This document shows, piece after piece, positions 42,197 through 50,709 of a DNA stretch of 64,000 nt. Origin of the DNA: Fretibacterium sp. OH1220_COT-178. Lineage in GTDB: Bacteria > Synergistota > Synergistia > Synergistales > Aminobacteriaceae. Position 1 is the stretch's first letter, and the number at the start of each line of letters is the position of its first letter. A model generated the notes under the pieces. It did not search any database and had not been told where the DNA came from. It saw only the letters and a program-made list of their open reading frames with translations. A program made the position numbers and the translations under genes. The stretch is from the NCBI RefSeq assembly GCF_003860125.1, contig NZ_RQYL01000005.1:124001-188000 (forward strand). The letters are read 5' to 3'.

Positions 42197-43918
42197 ATGA
42201 GAAAGCTGAATGCTCTGATCTTCTGCTGTCTGCTCGTGTTTTCGACTTCGGGACCGTCGGAAGCGGAAATCGAGCGTGCGGGCGAGGCTCTCGTCCTGTT
42301 GCGAAACGCGGAGGGAGATCGTTTGACGCGCTTTTCGTCCATGCACGGGACGGCTCAGTACCGTGCGGCCTCGGTAGCCGCCGCGTCGGGGGCGCGGGTC
42401 GTCAGGACCTTCGGGGCGCTTTCCGAGGCCGCCGACGAGGTCTTCGTTCTGGTGCGCGCGGAGGGCAGGACCACCGAGCAGCTGATCGCCTCGCTGAGGA
42501 CAAACGACAACGTCCTTGCCGCCTCTCCGAACCGCAGGGTCTGCGCTGCGGGCAAGGTCCCCGGCGATCCTTTTTTCGGCAGGCTTTGGGGGATGGCGGA
42601 CATAGACGCCCCTCTCGCGTGGCTCGAAACGACGGGGGATGCCGCCATTCACGTCGCGGTGCTGGACACGGGAATCGCGAGCGGACACGAGGACCTGGGG
42701 GCCAACGTCGATGCCGCCAGAAGCCGCAATTACCTTTCGGCTTTGGACAGCTACGAGGACGACATGGGGCACGGGACCCACGTGAGCGGCATCATCGGGG
42801 CCATAGGCGATAACGGGAAGGGTGTTGCGGGCGTCAATTGGAAGGTCCGGATCATCGCCTGCAAGGTGCTGAACGCTTATGGCGAGGGATCGTCCGCCGA
42901 GATCGTGCAGGCGATCGACGACCTGCTCGCCATGCTCGGGAGCGATCCCGGGATGAAGATCGCGGCGGTCAACCTGTCCCTGGGGGGATATGCCGACCAG
43001 GCCCCCGAGGATATGAAGGCCCTTTCCGTGGAATGGCGGGCCTACAAGGTTCTGGACGATACGAACCGAACGCTCATCGTCGTTGCGGCCGGAAACGAGG
43101 GGCTGGAGGTCGGCAGGCCCGCGCCGTTCGACGATCCCCTGAAGCTCGGCAGGTTCCGGAAGGGGGACTACTGCTATCCCGCCTCCTTCGTCGGCCTCAA
43201 AAACATGGTCGTCGTGGGAGCGGTGGGGCGGAACGGAAGCGCGGCCTCCTTCTCCAACTGGAGCCAGACAAAGGTGGATGTCGTGGCTCCCGGGGTGGAT
43301 ATCTACAGCACGACCCCTCCGGGGGTTCTCCCTCCCCACCGATTGATCCCCTATGGCCTGTACGAGGCCGATTCGGGCACCTCCATGGCCGCTCCTCATG
43401 TGGCTGGGGCGGCTGGGTTGCTGGTGTCGAAGTACCCCTCTGTGGGTGCGGACGCAATCAAGGCCGCCATTCTCAACGGGGCGAAGGCGGGCGTCAACCC
43501 CGTGGCCGCACCCTATGACAACAAGGGACCGTACCGCAACGCCAATCCGGGGGGACAAAAGCTCTCCGCACACGGGCTCCTCAACCTGAAGGGCTCTCTC
43601 GACTGGCTGAGCGCGCATCACCACCAGTTTCCAGCCCCGGGGCCGGCGCCGAAGCCAGGGCCGACGCCGCAGCCGGGACCTGCCCCAGAGCCGGGACCGA
43701 ATCCGCAGCCGGACCCGGATCCGTGGCCGTCCCCATTGCCTGACCCCAAACCCCTCCCGGAGCCCCCGCCTCCCTCCTCGCCGCAGGGGCCCGGCGCGCG
43801 TTCGGGAGGCGGGGGGTGCGATGCCGGTGTTGCGAATTTCTGGCTGGCCGGAGCGGTTCTCCTGCCCGCGGCGATATGGAGGCGGCGCGAAGGAGCCCAA
43901 GCGCGCCGGGCGTCTTGA
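42197..43918 (+). CDS. Surface S8 subtilisin-like protease with Synerg-CTERM tail
   Basis: 573 residues. The signal peptide (1-23, MRKLNALIFCCLLVFS) is followed by an inhibitor-like propeptide (about 25-120). The subtilase domain carries Asp157 (VLDTGI), His192 (GHGTHVSG) and Ser396 (GTSMAAPHVAG). A Pro-rich linker (about 475-535, alternating PxPxP) leads to a GGGGCDAG motif, one membrane helix and an Arg-rich tail, the layout of the Synerg-CTERM sorting signal. The protease is therefore probably displayed on the cell envelope and supplies peptides. The start at 42197 begins the signal peptide; GGGGAG is about 12 bases upstream, somewhat far. Confidence 0.88.
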   Translation: MRKLNALIFCCLLVFSTSGPSEAEIERAGEALVLLRNAEGDRLTRFSSMHGTAQYRAASVAAASGARVVRTFGALSEAADEVFVLVRAEGRTTEQLIASLRTNDNVLAASPNRRVCAAGKVPGDPFFGRLWGMADIDAPLAWLETTGDAAIHVAVLDTGIASGHEDLGANVDAARSRNYLSALDSYEDDMGHGTHVSGIIGAIGDNGKGVAGVNWKVRIIACKVLNAYGEGSSAEIVQAIDDLLAMLGSDPGMKIAAVNLSLGGYADQAPEDMKALSVEWRAYKVLDDTNRTLIVVAAGNEGLEVGRPAPFDDPLKLGRFRKGDYCYPASFVGLKNMVVVGAVGRNGSAASFSNWSQTKVDVVAPGVDIYSTTPPGVLPPHRLIPYGLYEADSGTSMAAPHVAGAAGLLVSKYPSVGADAIKAAILNGAKAGVNPVAAPYDNKGPYRNANPGGQKLSAHGLLNLKGSLDWLSAHHHQFPAPGPAPKPGPTPQPGPAPEPGPNPQPDPDPWPSPLPDPKPLPEPPPPSSPQGPGARSGGGGCDAGVANFWLAGAVLLPAAIWRRREGAQARRAS

Positions 43919-43943
43919 CACCTTTGTGGCGGGGTGCTATTCT
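43915..43943 (+). promoter_or_regulatory. Consensus sigma-70 promoter of trp leader
   Basis: TTGACA (43915-43920), exactly 17 bases, TATTCT (43938-43943). The -35 overlaps the stop codon of the protease gene. Transcription would start about 43950, giving a leader of about 265 bases before trpB. Confidence 0.75.
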
Positions 43944-43977
43944 TCCTCCAAAGGTTGTTTCGACTAGGGCGAATTCG

Positions 43978-44052
43978 ATGAGGATGATGAAGACCATGGA
44001 CAGGATAACGGTGCGGCTTGAGAATATCGGCATGTGGTGGTGGCAGCCCTGA
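43978..44052 (+). CDS. trpL: trp operon leader peptide
   Basis: A 24-codon frame ending ...GMWWWQP, with three consecutive Trp codons at 44035-44043 followed by two codons and a TGA. ATG 43978 gives 24 residues; ATG 43996 would give 18, and either keeps the Trp run. The peptide has no function beyond sensing charged tRNA-Trp: the ribosome position on the Trp codons decides which RNA hairpin forms downstream. Confidence 0.85.
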   Translation: MRMMKTMDRITVRLENIGMWWWQP

Positions 44053-44134
44053 AAGCTGCCCTCTGTCCGTACGTATCCTAAGTGAGACCAGCGCTTGGAG
44101 GCCGGAGGGGACAATGAAACCCTCCGGCCCTTTT
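44042..44134 (+). promoter_or_regulatory. Transcription attenuator controlling trpB
   Basis: Region 1:2 hairpin GGCAGC (44042-44047) / GCTGCC (44055-44060) overlaps the leader stop codon. The 3:4 terminator is a 10-bp stem GGCCGGAGGG (44100-44109) / CCCTCCGGCC (44120-44129), followed by CTTTT. CCCTC (44059-44063) can instead pair with GAGGG (44105-44109), giving an antiterminator when a ribosome stalls on the Trp codons and frees region 2. This is the classical trp attenuation layout. Confidence 0.8.
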
Positions 44135-44213
44135 ATACCCGTTTCAGAGAGCGAACCTGCTCGGGGCCGATTCAGGCCCCGAGCTTTTTCATTTCAAAGG
44201 GAGGACGAAGAAG

Positions 44214-45410
44214 ATGACGCACTGTGAAAAAGAAGCTATGAGCACGGGATTTTTCGGAGAGTACGGCGGTCAGTTCATCCCCGATCCCCTGAAGAAGCGC
44301 CTGGACGGTCTGGCGGAGGCCTTCCGGGACGCCATGGCGGATCCTTCGTTCGAGCGGGAGTACCTTCGGCTGCTCAAGGACTTTGTCGGTCGTCCCACGG
44401 CGCTGACGGAGTGCCGCAACATCTCGAAAGATCTGGGCGGGGGGCGCCTCTTTTTGAAGCGGGAGGACCTGAACCACAGCGGAGCCCACAAGATCAACAA
44501 CTGCATCGGTCAGATTCTGCTGGCCAAGCGTATGGGGGCGAAGCGCGTCATCGCGGAGACGGGCGCGGGGATGCACGGGACGGCCAGCGCGATGGCGGCC
44601 GCGCTCTTCGGGATGGACTGCACGGTGTACATGGGGGCCGTGGACGTGGAGCGGCAGAGGCCCAACGTCGAGCGGATGCGGGCGATGGGGACCCGCGTCG
44701 TGGCGGTGACCGACGGACAGCAGACCCTCAAGGAGGCCGTGGACAAGGCCTTGGACGTCTATGTCTCGGAGCCGGACACGTTCTACCTTCTGGGCTCCGC
44801 CGTGGGGCCGCACCCGTATCCCTCCATCGTCCGGGAGTTTCAGAGCGTCATCGGCCGCGAGGCACGGGAACAGTTTCTGGAGCGCACGGGACGCCTTCCG
44901 GACTTCGCCGTGGCCTGCGTGGGGGGCGGCAGCAACGCCATCGGCCTCTTCTCGGGCTTCCTGGAGGACTCCGAGGTGCGCCTGGTCGGGGTCGAGCCGG
45001 ACGGGCGGGGGACGGGCAAGCTGGGCGACCATGCGGCGACGCTTGCCTTCGGTGCCCCGAAGGTCTTTCAGGGGTTCCGAAGCTACGTCCTTACGGACGG
45101 GGCCGGAGAGGCCGCTCCGGTCCACTCCATCTCCGCGGGGCTCGACTACCCCGGTGTGGGGCCGGAGCACGCCCACCTGAAGGACACGGGACGTGCGCGC
45201 TACGAGCGGGTCAGCGACGAGGAGGCGCTCTCGGCCTTCCGTACCCTCTGCCGCAGGGAGGGCATCCTGCCTGCGCTCGAGAGCAGCCACGCGCTGGCCT
45301 ATGCCCTGCGCGTCCTGCCGGGGCTCGAGAAAAACGAGACGGTCCTGGTCAACCTCTCGGGCCGCGGGGATAAGGATTTTCACGTCATCCCGGAGGCGTA
45401 CAAGAGCTGA
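44214..45410 (+). CDS. trpB: Tryptophan synthase beta chain, orphan
   Basis: A 398-residue PLP enzyme joining indole and L-serine to make tryptophan. PLP Lys lies in LNHSGAHKINN, the phosphate cup is CVGGGSNAIG, and the C-terminal region is LESSHALAYAL. The carboxylate-binding loop reads ETGAGMHG where the usual sequence is ETGAGQHG, a Gln to Met change. No trpA or other trp gene lies in the window, so it may salvage exogenous indole or pair with a distant alpha chain. GGGAGGA precedes ATG 44214; a second ATG at 44238 is possible. Regulated by the upstream attenuator. Confidence 0.92.
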   Translation: MTHCEKEAMSTGFFGEYGGQFIPDPLKKRLDGLAEAFRDAMADPSFEREYLRLLKDFVGRPTALTECRNISKDLGGGRLFLKREDLNHSGAHKINNCIGQILLAKRMGAKRVIAETGAGMHGTASAMAAALFGMDCTVYMGAVDVERQRPNVERMRAMGTRVVAVTDGQQTLKEAVDKALDVYVSEPDTFYLLGSAVGPHPYPSIVREFQSVIGREAREQFLERTGRLPDFAVACVGGGSNAIGLFSGFLEDSEVRLVGVEPDGRGTGKLGDHAATLAFGAPKVFQGFRSYVLTDGAGEAAPVHSISAGLDYPGVGPEHAHLKDTGRARYERVSDEEALSAFRTLCRREGILPALESSHALAYALRVLPGLEKNETVLVNLSGRGDKDFHVIPEAYKS

Positions 45411-45448
45411 GGGCCTGACGGGCCGCTGAGCCAGCGGGCAGGACGCGC

Positions 45449-45454
45449 TATAAT
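45449..45454 (+). promoter_or_regulatory. Candidate -10 element for HAD/thpR operon
   Basis: A perfect TATAAT, 75 bases before the HAD gene start, in the short gap after trpB. No good -35 at 16-18 bases. Confidence 0.35.
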
Positions 45455-45529
45455 GAAGGCTTGGGAAAGGGCTCGGACCTTCCGGGCGTTTCCTTTCGCA
45501 CCTTCAAGGGGAAAGGCGGGCTGAGGCGG

Positions 45530-46189
45530 TTGATCGCTGCGGTTATCTTCGATATGGACGGATTGATGTTCGACACGGAGGCCCTGAACATGAAGGGCTG
45601 GATGGAAGCCGGACGCCGGCATGGCTACGAGATGACGGAGGAGGTCGTGTACGGCCACATCGGCGCCAATCTTGCCACCACTCGGCGCCTGATGACCGAG
45701 CACTTCGGGCCCGGTTTCGATTTCGACGCCGTACGGGCGGACCGGGTGGCGTGGGCCTTCGCTCAGATCGAACGGAACGGCATGCCCGAAAAGCCCGGGC
45801 TTCGGGAATTGCTTGCCTGGCTGAGAGGAAAGGCGCTGAGGACGGCCATAGCCACGTCCAGCGAACGGCGATTTGTCGATTTTTACCTGGCGCACGCCGA
45901 TCTGGGGCATTCCTTCGACGCGATCGTCACCGGCGACCGGGTGGCTCGGAGCAAGCCGGCCCCCGACATCTTTCTTCAGGCCGCCTCCGAGCTTTGCGCC
46001 ACGCCCGCGGACTGCGTGGTCCTGGAGGACTCCTACAACGGCATCAAAGCGGCCCATGCGGCGGGGATGCGCCCGGTGATGATCCCGGACCTGCTTCCGC
46101 CGATCCCCGAGGTGGAGCCCCTCCTCTACGGGCGGGTGGACTCCCTGAGCGGCGTCATCCCGATCCTGGAGGCACTGGACCGTGCCTGA
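45530..46189 (+). CDS. HAD family hydrolase, beta-phosphoglucomutase-like
   Basis: A 219-residue HAD-superfamily phosphatase or phosphomutase. Motif I is FDMDGLMFDTE, motif II ATSSE, motif III Lys in RSKPAPD, and motif IV VLEDSYNG. The helical cap after motif I is of the C1 type seen in beta-phosphoglucomutases and sugar-phosphate phosphatases. The TTG start at 45530 begins at the usual N-terminus; the ribosome site (GAGGCGG) is very close, and an upstream start at 45461 cannot be excluded. Overlaps thpR by 8 bases. Confidence 0.85.
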   Translation: MIAAVIFDMDGLMFDTEALNMKGWMEAGRRHGYEMTEEVVYGHIGANLATTRRLMTEHFGPGFDFDAVRADRVAWAFAQIERNGMPEKPGLRELLAWLRGKALRTAIATSSERRFVDFYLAHADLGHSFDAIVTGDRVARSKPAPDIFLQAASELCATPADCVVLEDSYNGIKAAHAAGMRPVMIPDLLPPIPEVEPLLYGRVDSLSGVIPILEALDRA

Positions 46190-46724
46190 TGTCGAGGATC
46201 GGATCCGGGCCTTCGTCGCGGTGCTGCCGCCCGAGTCGGTTGCGCGGGATATGGAGCGCCTGCTGGACCGTCTGCGTCCTCTGGCGCGCTGCCGCTGGGT
46301 GACGCAGGCGCAGCTCCATGTCACGCTGCGCTTTCTGGGCGAACTGCCGCCGTCCGCCGTCGATCGCGTCCGTCTCGGGCTTGCAGAGGTGAATGTCGAG
46401 CCGTTCGAGATCGAGCTGAACCGAGCCGGGGCCTTTCCCAACCTGGACCGGCCGCGTGCGCTCTGGCTGGCCGGGGACCGCGGAATGACCGAGCTGACGG
46501 ACCTGGCGCGGCGGGTGGACGACGCCCTGTTCGCCCTGGGGATAGCCAGGGAGGAGCGCCCTTTCAAGCCGCACCTGACCCTGGCGCGGTCGGACGGGTC
46601 GCCTCCGCCCCCCGCCCTGCTGGAGGCGTTCCGGAGCGTGCCGTCCTTTTCCTGGAGCTGCGCCGGTTTCTCGCTGATGCGCAGTCGCCTGATGCCGGGA
46701 GGGGCGGTCTACACGAAATTGTGA
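46182..46724 (+). CDS. thpR: RNA 2',3'-cyclic phosphodiesterase ThpR
   Basis: A 180-residue member of the 2H phosphoesterase/LigT family. The two catalytic HxTx motifs are HVTL (N-terminal half) and HLTL (C-terminal half), with the RAFVAVLPP opening typical of the family. It opens 2',3'-cyclic phosphates on RNA ends. GTG 46182 overlaps the HAD gene end, indicating coupling. A long bidirectional terminator follows. Confidence 0.9.
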   Translation: MPDVEDRIRAFVAVLPPESVARDMERLLDRLRPLARCRWVTQAQLHVTLRFLGELPPSAVDRVRLGLAEVNVEPFEIELNRAGAFPNLDRPRALWLAGDRGMTELTDLARRVDDALFALGIAREERPFKPHLTLARSDGSPPPPALLEAFRSVPSFSWSCAGFSLMRSRLMPGGAVYTKL

Positions 46725-46732
46725 CCCCAGAT

Positions 46733-46784
46733 AAAAAGAGAGAGGCCTGCCCCCGTTGAATAAGGGGCAGGCCTCTCTCTTTTT
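46733..46784. terminator. 21-bp bidirectional terminator
   Basis: A perfect 21-bp stem (46733-46753 with 46764-46784) and a 10-base loop. The arms begin AAAAA and end TTTTT, so it should work for both the thpR transcript and the convergent chemoreceptor transcript. Confidence 0.9.
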
Positions 46785-46818
46785 ACCTGGCGTCAAGTTG
46801 GTTTCGTACCGCCGGGAG

Positions 46819-49038
46819 TCAGCCTTTGGACGGGGGCAGGGCGCCCCGGGGCTCGGTCCCCTCCCCCTTGCCGTCATACCGGAAGAGGCCGAGCAGTTCC
46901 TCCAAGCGCGCGACGCCCTCGGTCATCCTCTGGGCCTCTCCGGCCACGTTCTCGCTGGCCGTGGCGGTATCCGTCGTGGCGCGCTTGATGTTCTCGAGCG
47001 TATCGCCCACCTCCGACGTCGCGCCGGTCACCAGCCCGATGGACTCGGCCATCTCGCTGCTCGAGGCCGCCTGCTCCTCCGCCGCGGCCGCGATGGTCTG
47101 CATGTGTCCACTCAAAGCGTTGACCTCGTCGAGGCTTTTCCTCAGGCTCTCCTGGGCCTCGCCGGATTTCCGCACCGTCTCGTCGAGCAGGGTCTCGAGG
47201 TCGCGAACGACCGAGCTCGCCTTGTCGGCGTCGCCCTCGAGGCCCGCGATGAGCTTCTGGATTTCCTGGGCGGCGTGTCCGGACTCCTCCGCCAGCTTGC
47301 GCACCTCCTCGGCGACGACCGCAAAGCCTCGTCCCGCTTCTCCGGCCCGTGCGGCCTCGATGGCCGCGTTCAGGGCCAGCAGGTTCGTCTGGTCGGCGAT
47401 GCCCGTGATGGTGGAGACGAACCCGGCGATGGACTCCACGGAGCCGTTGACCTTGCGGATGGACTCCCCGCCGGTACGGGAACGCTCTCCGGCCTGACGG
47501 ACCTTCTCGACCGCCTCGTTCACCTCCACGGTGGCCTTCTCGGTCAGGTCGGCGGTGCGTGCGGCGATGCCCGCGCCCTCCTCTGCGGACTGGGCCGTGG
47601 CGGTCGCGGCGTGCGAGACCTCCTCCACGCCCGTATTCGTGCGCATCAACGAGCTCGAGTTCTCCTCGGAGAGTCGTGCTACCTCGTCGACGGAGGCCTT
47701 GACCTCCTCCATCGAGGCGACGGCCTCCTCGGAGATGGCCGCGAGGTTCTGGGCGGAATCGGCGAAGCTGTGCGCCTGGTCGTTCAGCTTGTGCAGCATG
47801 TCCACGATGCTGTGCTTCAGCTGGGAGTAGCTGCGGGTCATGTCGCCTATCTCGTCCTTGTAGTCGTACAGCCAGAGCTTGGAGTTATCGGTCGAGAAGT
47901 TGAGGGTGGAGGCCCGTTTCAGGAGCTCTCCGAAGGCATTGATGGGCCGAAGGATGCGCCCGGTGAGCCAGTAGACCACACCGGAGATCAGGAGCAGTCC
48001 CAGGAGGGCGGCCAGGATCGTGTTGCGGGTCATGGCCCGGGACTCCGAGAGCATGTCCTCCACCGGGACCATGGCGTTGAGGGAAAGTGTCTGCTTGGCG
48101 GGAGGGAGGTGCACCGGCGTGTACGTCTTCAGTGCCGTCCCCTTTGTGGAGGTGGAATGGGCGTATTGGAAGTACTCCTTGCCCTCCTTGATGCTCCGAA
48201 GGACCGTGTCGACGTTCGGCTGCCCCTGGATGAGCTCGCCAAGCTGCCGGCCGATGTAGTCACCGACAGTGGCGTAGATCACAAAACCGTCGTCGTCCAT
48301 CAGCATAATGGCTGCACGGTCGCTGATGATGCGGAGTTTTTTCAGCTCCTCCTGGATGATCTCGTAGTCCAGGTCGATGCCTACGACGCCGATGAGCTTG
48401 TCCTTGGCGTTTCTGATGGGGACGGAGATACTGGTGATCAAGGTCTTTGTCCCGTTTTCGAAGGTGAAGAACTGCGGGTTGCCGACGGTGGTCTCGCCCG
48501 TTCTGAGGGGAACGGTATAGTAATCTCCGCTGCCGGGAGCATAGATCGTCTCCGGGGTCACGTCGCGAGTACGGATGGCTTTGCCGTCCCTCTCCACGAA
48601 GGATGCGGTGAACTGCCCCGTTTTGCCGTACCACCCGTCGTCGATGAAGTCCTTGTCCCGGCCGTCGAAGGCGTCTGGCTCAAAGGCCAGCCACATGGAG
48701 GCAATCTCGGGTTTCTGGAGGACCCCAGCCTCGAGCAACGCGGTCACGGTGTTCCGAGCGCTTCCCAAGCTGCTGTCGATACGGGGGATGGCGCCTGCGA
48801 TCGTCGTCAGGATATTGATGTTGCTCGTGAACGTGTCCGTGATGGTGAGCGCGGCCGCCTTGGAGGAGGCCAGGGTGAGGGCCTCGGCGTCGCGCGATAC
48901 CTTGGCCGAGGAGGACACGGCCACGTAGGCGATGACGGCGGAAAAGATGACGAATACGACGGACAAAATGCTCAGGAGCATTCTGCCCCTCAAACGCAGG
49001 GCTCCGGGACGGGACGAACAGGAACGGCAGAAGAACAT
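46819..49038 (-). CDS. Methyl-accepting chemotaxis protein, dCache sensor
   Basis: A 739-residue transmembrane chemoreceptor. N-terminal helix about 20-42, periplasmic double-Cache-like sensor about 45-345 ([23 protein letters not shown] and [10 protein letters not shown] are typical), second helix about 350-372, HAMP, then the long cytoplasmic coiled coil. The signalling tip contains [21 protein letters not shown], the invariant MCP hairpin. AGGAGG precedes ATG 49038. The ligand is unknown; dCache receptors often bind amino acids. No che genes nearby. Confidence 0.92.
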   Translation of the reverse strand: MFFCRSCSSRPGALRLRGRMLLSILSVVFVIFSAVIAYVAVSSSAKVSRDAEALTLASSKAAALTITDTFTSNINILTTIAGAIPRIDSSLGSARNTVTALLEAGVLQKPEIASMWLAFEPDAFDGRDKDFIDDGWYGKTGQFTASFVERDGKAIRTRDVTPETIYAPGSGDYYTVPLRTGETTVGNPQFFTFENGTKTLITSISVPIRNAKDKLIGVVGIDLDYEIIQEELKKLRIISDRAAIMLMDDDGFVIYATVGDYIGRQLGELIQGQPNVDTVLRSIKEGKEYFQYAHSTSTKGTALKTYTPVHLPPAKQTLSLNAMVPVEDMLSESRAMTRNTILAALLGLLLISGVVYWLTGRILRPINAFGELLKRASTLNFSTDNSKLWLYDYKDEIGDMTRSYSQLKHSIVDMLHKLNDQAHSFADSAQNLAAISEEAVASMEEVKASVDEVARLSEENSSSLMRTNTGVEEVSHAATATAQSAEEGAGIAARTADLTEKATVEVNEAVEKVRQAGERSRTGGESIRKVNGSVESIAGFVSTITGIADQTNLLALNAAIEAARAGEAGRGFAVVAEEVRKLAEESGHAAQEIQKLIAGLEGDADKASSVVRDLETLLDETVRKSGEAQESLRKSLDEVNALSGHMQTIAAAAEEQAASSSEMAESIGLVTGATSEVGDTLENIKRATTDTATASENVAGEAQRMTEGVARLEELLGLFRYDGKGEGTEPRGALPPSKG

Positions 49039-49240
49039 CAAAATCGATTCCTCCTTATGGATTTGGTGTGGGGTATCGGTCAACGTAAGGCTGAAGTTTA
49101 TCCAATCAAAAATTATACATGTTTTTTTGCCTTTGGTTGAGAAAAGAAATGGTCGGAATGCTTTGGAGTTTGGCAACAGTATTTTGGGTGCAGTCGCTCG
49201 ACTGAACTGCCGAGTCAGATTCCGGGAACACAGCGCCGGC

Positions 49241-49296
49241 CAATTGAAAAAGCCCGGGTTCTCCCCGACAAGGGAGAACCCGGGCTTTTTCAATTG
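49241..49296. terminator. 25-bp perfect terminator hairpin
   Basis: Arms 49241-49265 and 49272-49296 are perfectly complementary over 25 bases with a 6-base loop. A5 and T5 runs are inside the arms next to the GC core, so it works on either strand. It closes the ankyrin gene transcript on the minus strand and shares outer CAATTGAAA/TTTCAATTG arms with the hairpin at 16391. Confidence 0.85.
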
Positions 49297-49341
49297 GGCA
49301 AGGGGCGAAGTGCGATTCGACGCCCCGTATTCTCCGCCCGG

Positions 49342-49842
49342 CTAGTTCTTCGCTCCGGCCTCCTGCAGCAGCTTGACGATGGCCGCTCCGGCCTCGGAGA
49401 AGCTCCTCTCACGGGCTTCCATCAAAGCCGTTTCGCCGTCCTCGTTCCTGATGGTGACGTCGGCTCCGGCCTTCAGCAGAAGGGCGACGACCTCCGGGTT
49501 GGAGTTGCTGTCCGCGGCCTTGATCAAAGCCGTATCCCCGTCCTCGTCCCTGGCATTGACGTCGGCCCCCGCATGCAGCAGGAGTGCGGTAACCTCGGGG
49601 TTGGGGTTCTTTTCCGCCGCCTTCATCAAAGCCGTCTCGTGATCGTCGTCCCTGGCATTGACGTTCGCCCCGGCCTCGATGGCCGACCGCACGGCTTCCG
49701 GGGTTCCCCTGGCGCAAAGCTTGATGAATGCGATGTCGGAGCTTGCCCAGACGGGAGAAACCGGCAAAGCCAAGGCCACGGCCAAAATCGTCAAAAACAG
49801 CCCGGGAAGAAAACGATTTTTACGGAAAAAACTGGTCGACAT
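49342..49842 (-). CDS. Exported ankyrin repeat protein
   Basis: A 166-residue protein. The signal peptide (1-33, ending VWASSD) indicates export. About four ankyrin repeats follow, with regular ANVNARDDDHETALMKAAE, ADVNARDEDGDTALIKAAD and ADVTIRNEDGETALMEARE units spaced 34-35 residues apart. The acidic DED variants in the beta-turns are uniform, suggesting recent repeat duplication. A GAGGTGAAG site precedes the ATG. A protein-binding role in the periplasm is likely; the partner is unknown. Confidence 0.85.
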   Translation of the reverse strand: MSTSFFRKNRFLPGLFLTILAVALALPVSPVWASSDIAFIKLCARGTPEAVRSAIEAGANVNARDDDHETALMKAAEKNPNPEVTALLLHAGADVNARDEDGDTALIKAADSNSNPEVVALLLKAGADVTIRNEDGETALMEARERSFSEAGAAIVKLLQEAGAKN

Positions 49843-49938
49843 AATGCTTCACCTCATGTTTTATTCTTGAGCCAAAACGATGGACTCAGCTTGCGCATAG
49901 TATACATGGGAAATATCCGAATAAATGAGCTGAAAAGC

Positions 49939-50307
49939 CTATTTTGTAAGGTGCTTGGATGACTCCTGAGGGGAACGGAAGAGCGTATGCCTGTCGCTGT
50001 AAATCTCCATAGGCAGGCCGTATCGTTCCAGGCCGATACTGAGAGCGGCGACATATCCTGTGGTGCTCTCGTTCTTGGAGAACCAGGCGCCGACGACCCG
50101 TCCTCTGGCGTCATCGATGTAGGCGTGGAGGGCAGCATAGCCCTTCCCCTTGCCGAACCACTCGAACTTTGAGGCATCGGTCTGCCGGAGCATGCCTGCG
50201 TATAGGGTGGACCGAATGTTTGATGAAGCCCCTGAGCTCGAAGACGCAGATCGAAGATTTGCTTTCTCGCTTATAGCGTAGCTACAATTTTCACTGAACA
50301 ACGACAC
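49939..50307 (-). pseudogene. ISNCY/IS1202-like transposase fragment
   Basis: Residues about 40-113 match the catalytic-core start of an integrase-like transposase (RQTDASKFEWFG, YIDDARGRVVGAWF, YGLPMEIYSDRHTLFR), with the two acidic residues of a DDE set. The rest of the gene (N-terminal DNA-binding part and C-terminal third) is missing, and the flanking residues look degenerate. No terminal repeats were found. A relic next to the small-RNA locus. Confidence 0.7.
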
Positions 50308-50323
50308 AGTCGGTGTTCTGCGA

Positions 50324-50352
50324 TTGACATTCCCTTGCCGGTAAGGTATAAA
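50324..50352 (+). promoter_or_regulatory. Near-perfect sigma-70 promoter of small RNA
   Basis: TTGACA (50324-50329), 17-base spacer, TATAAA (50347-50352). This is among the best promoter matches in the window, and no protein gene follows within 640 bases. Confidence 0.75.
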
Positions 50353-50358
50353 AACCGT

Positions 50359-50580
50359 AAACGGCCCTGCGATACTTTCGGGAGAGGAGGAAGAACCGAA
50401 TGCGGCGTTGCGGATTCACCTGAGGAAGAGTTTTGGGTGCACGGGATGCATGCCGTGGTGGGATTCCTTCCCTGAAGGAGCCGTCCGTTCGGGCCATACT
50501 CTTCAAAGATTGACGTGTCTGTTTTGTGCGTCGTATCCGTTGTTTTTTGAGGGGAGGCCGCACGGCCTCTCCTGTTTTTT
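50359..50580 (+). ncRNA. Candidate structured small RNA, possibly 6S-like
   Basis: A transcript of about 220 nt is defined by the promoter at 50324-50352 and a terminator at 50551-50580. Internal pairings are nested like a long irregular rod: GATAC (50371-50375) with GTATC (50533-50537), CCGAA (50396-50400) with TTCGG (50488-50492), CACC (50417-50420) with GGTG (50457-50460), and an apical CACGG / CCGTG hairpin (50440-50457). Unpaired internal stretches lie between. This rod with a large internal loop resembles 6S RNA in shape, but sequence signatures are not decisive. No start codon with a ribosome site opens a convincing frame. tRNA, SRP RNA, RNase P RNA and tmRNA signatures were looked for and not found. 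Confidence 0.5.
50551..50580 (+). terminator. Terminator of small RNA
   Basis: Stem GGGGAGGCCG / CGGCCTCTCC with one G-T pair, followed by TGTTTTTTTT. Confidence 0.85.
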
Positions 50581-50709
50581 TTCTCCCTTATGTCACAAGG
50601 ATATCCCGTTTTCACGAGACTCTGTGAAGAGTTGCACGTCGCCTGCTTACCCGAATCACACGATATAGCCCAGGAGAACCTATTTCTATCCAAAGAGTTG
50701 CACTCGTAA

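Noticed and set aside
50359-50580. Selenocysteine tRNA (selC) in the gap before the yedF cluster
   Set aside because: A CTTCAAA stretch at 50501 recalls the tRNA-Sec anticodon loop, but no flanking anticodon stem, T-arm GTTC motif or acceptor pairing could be built.
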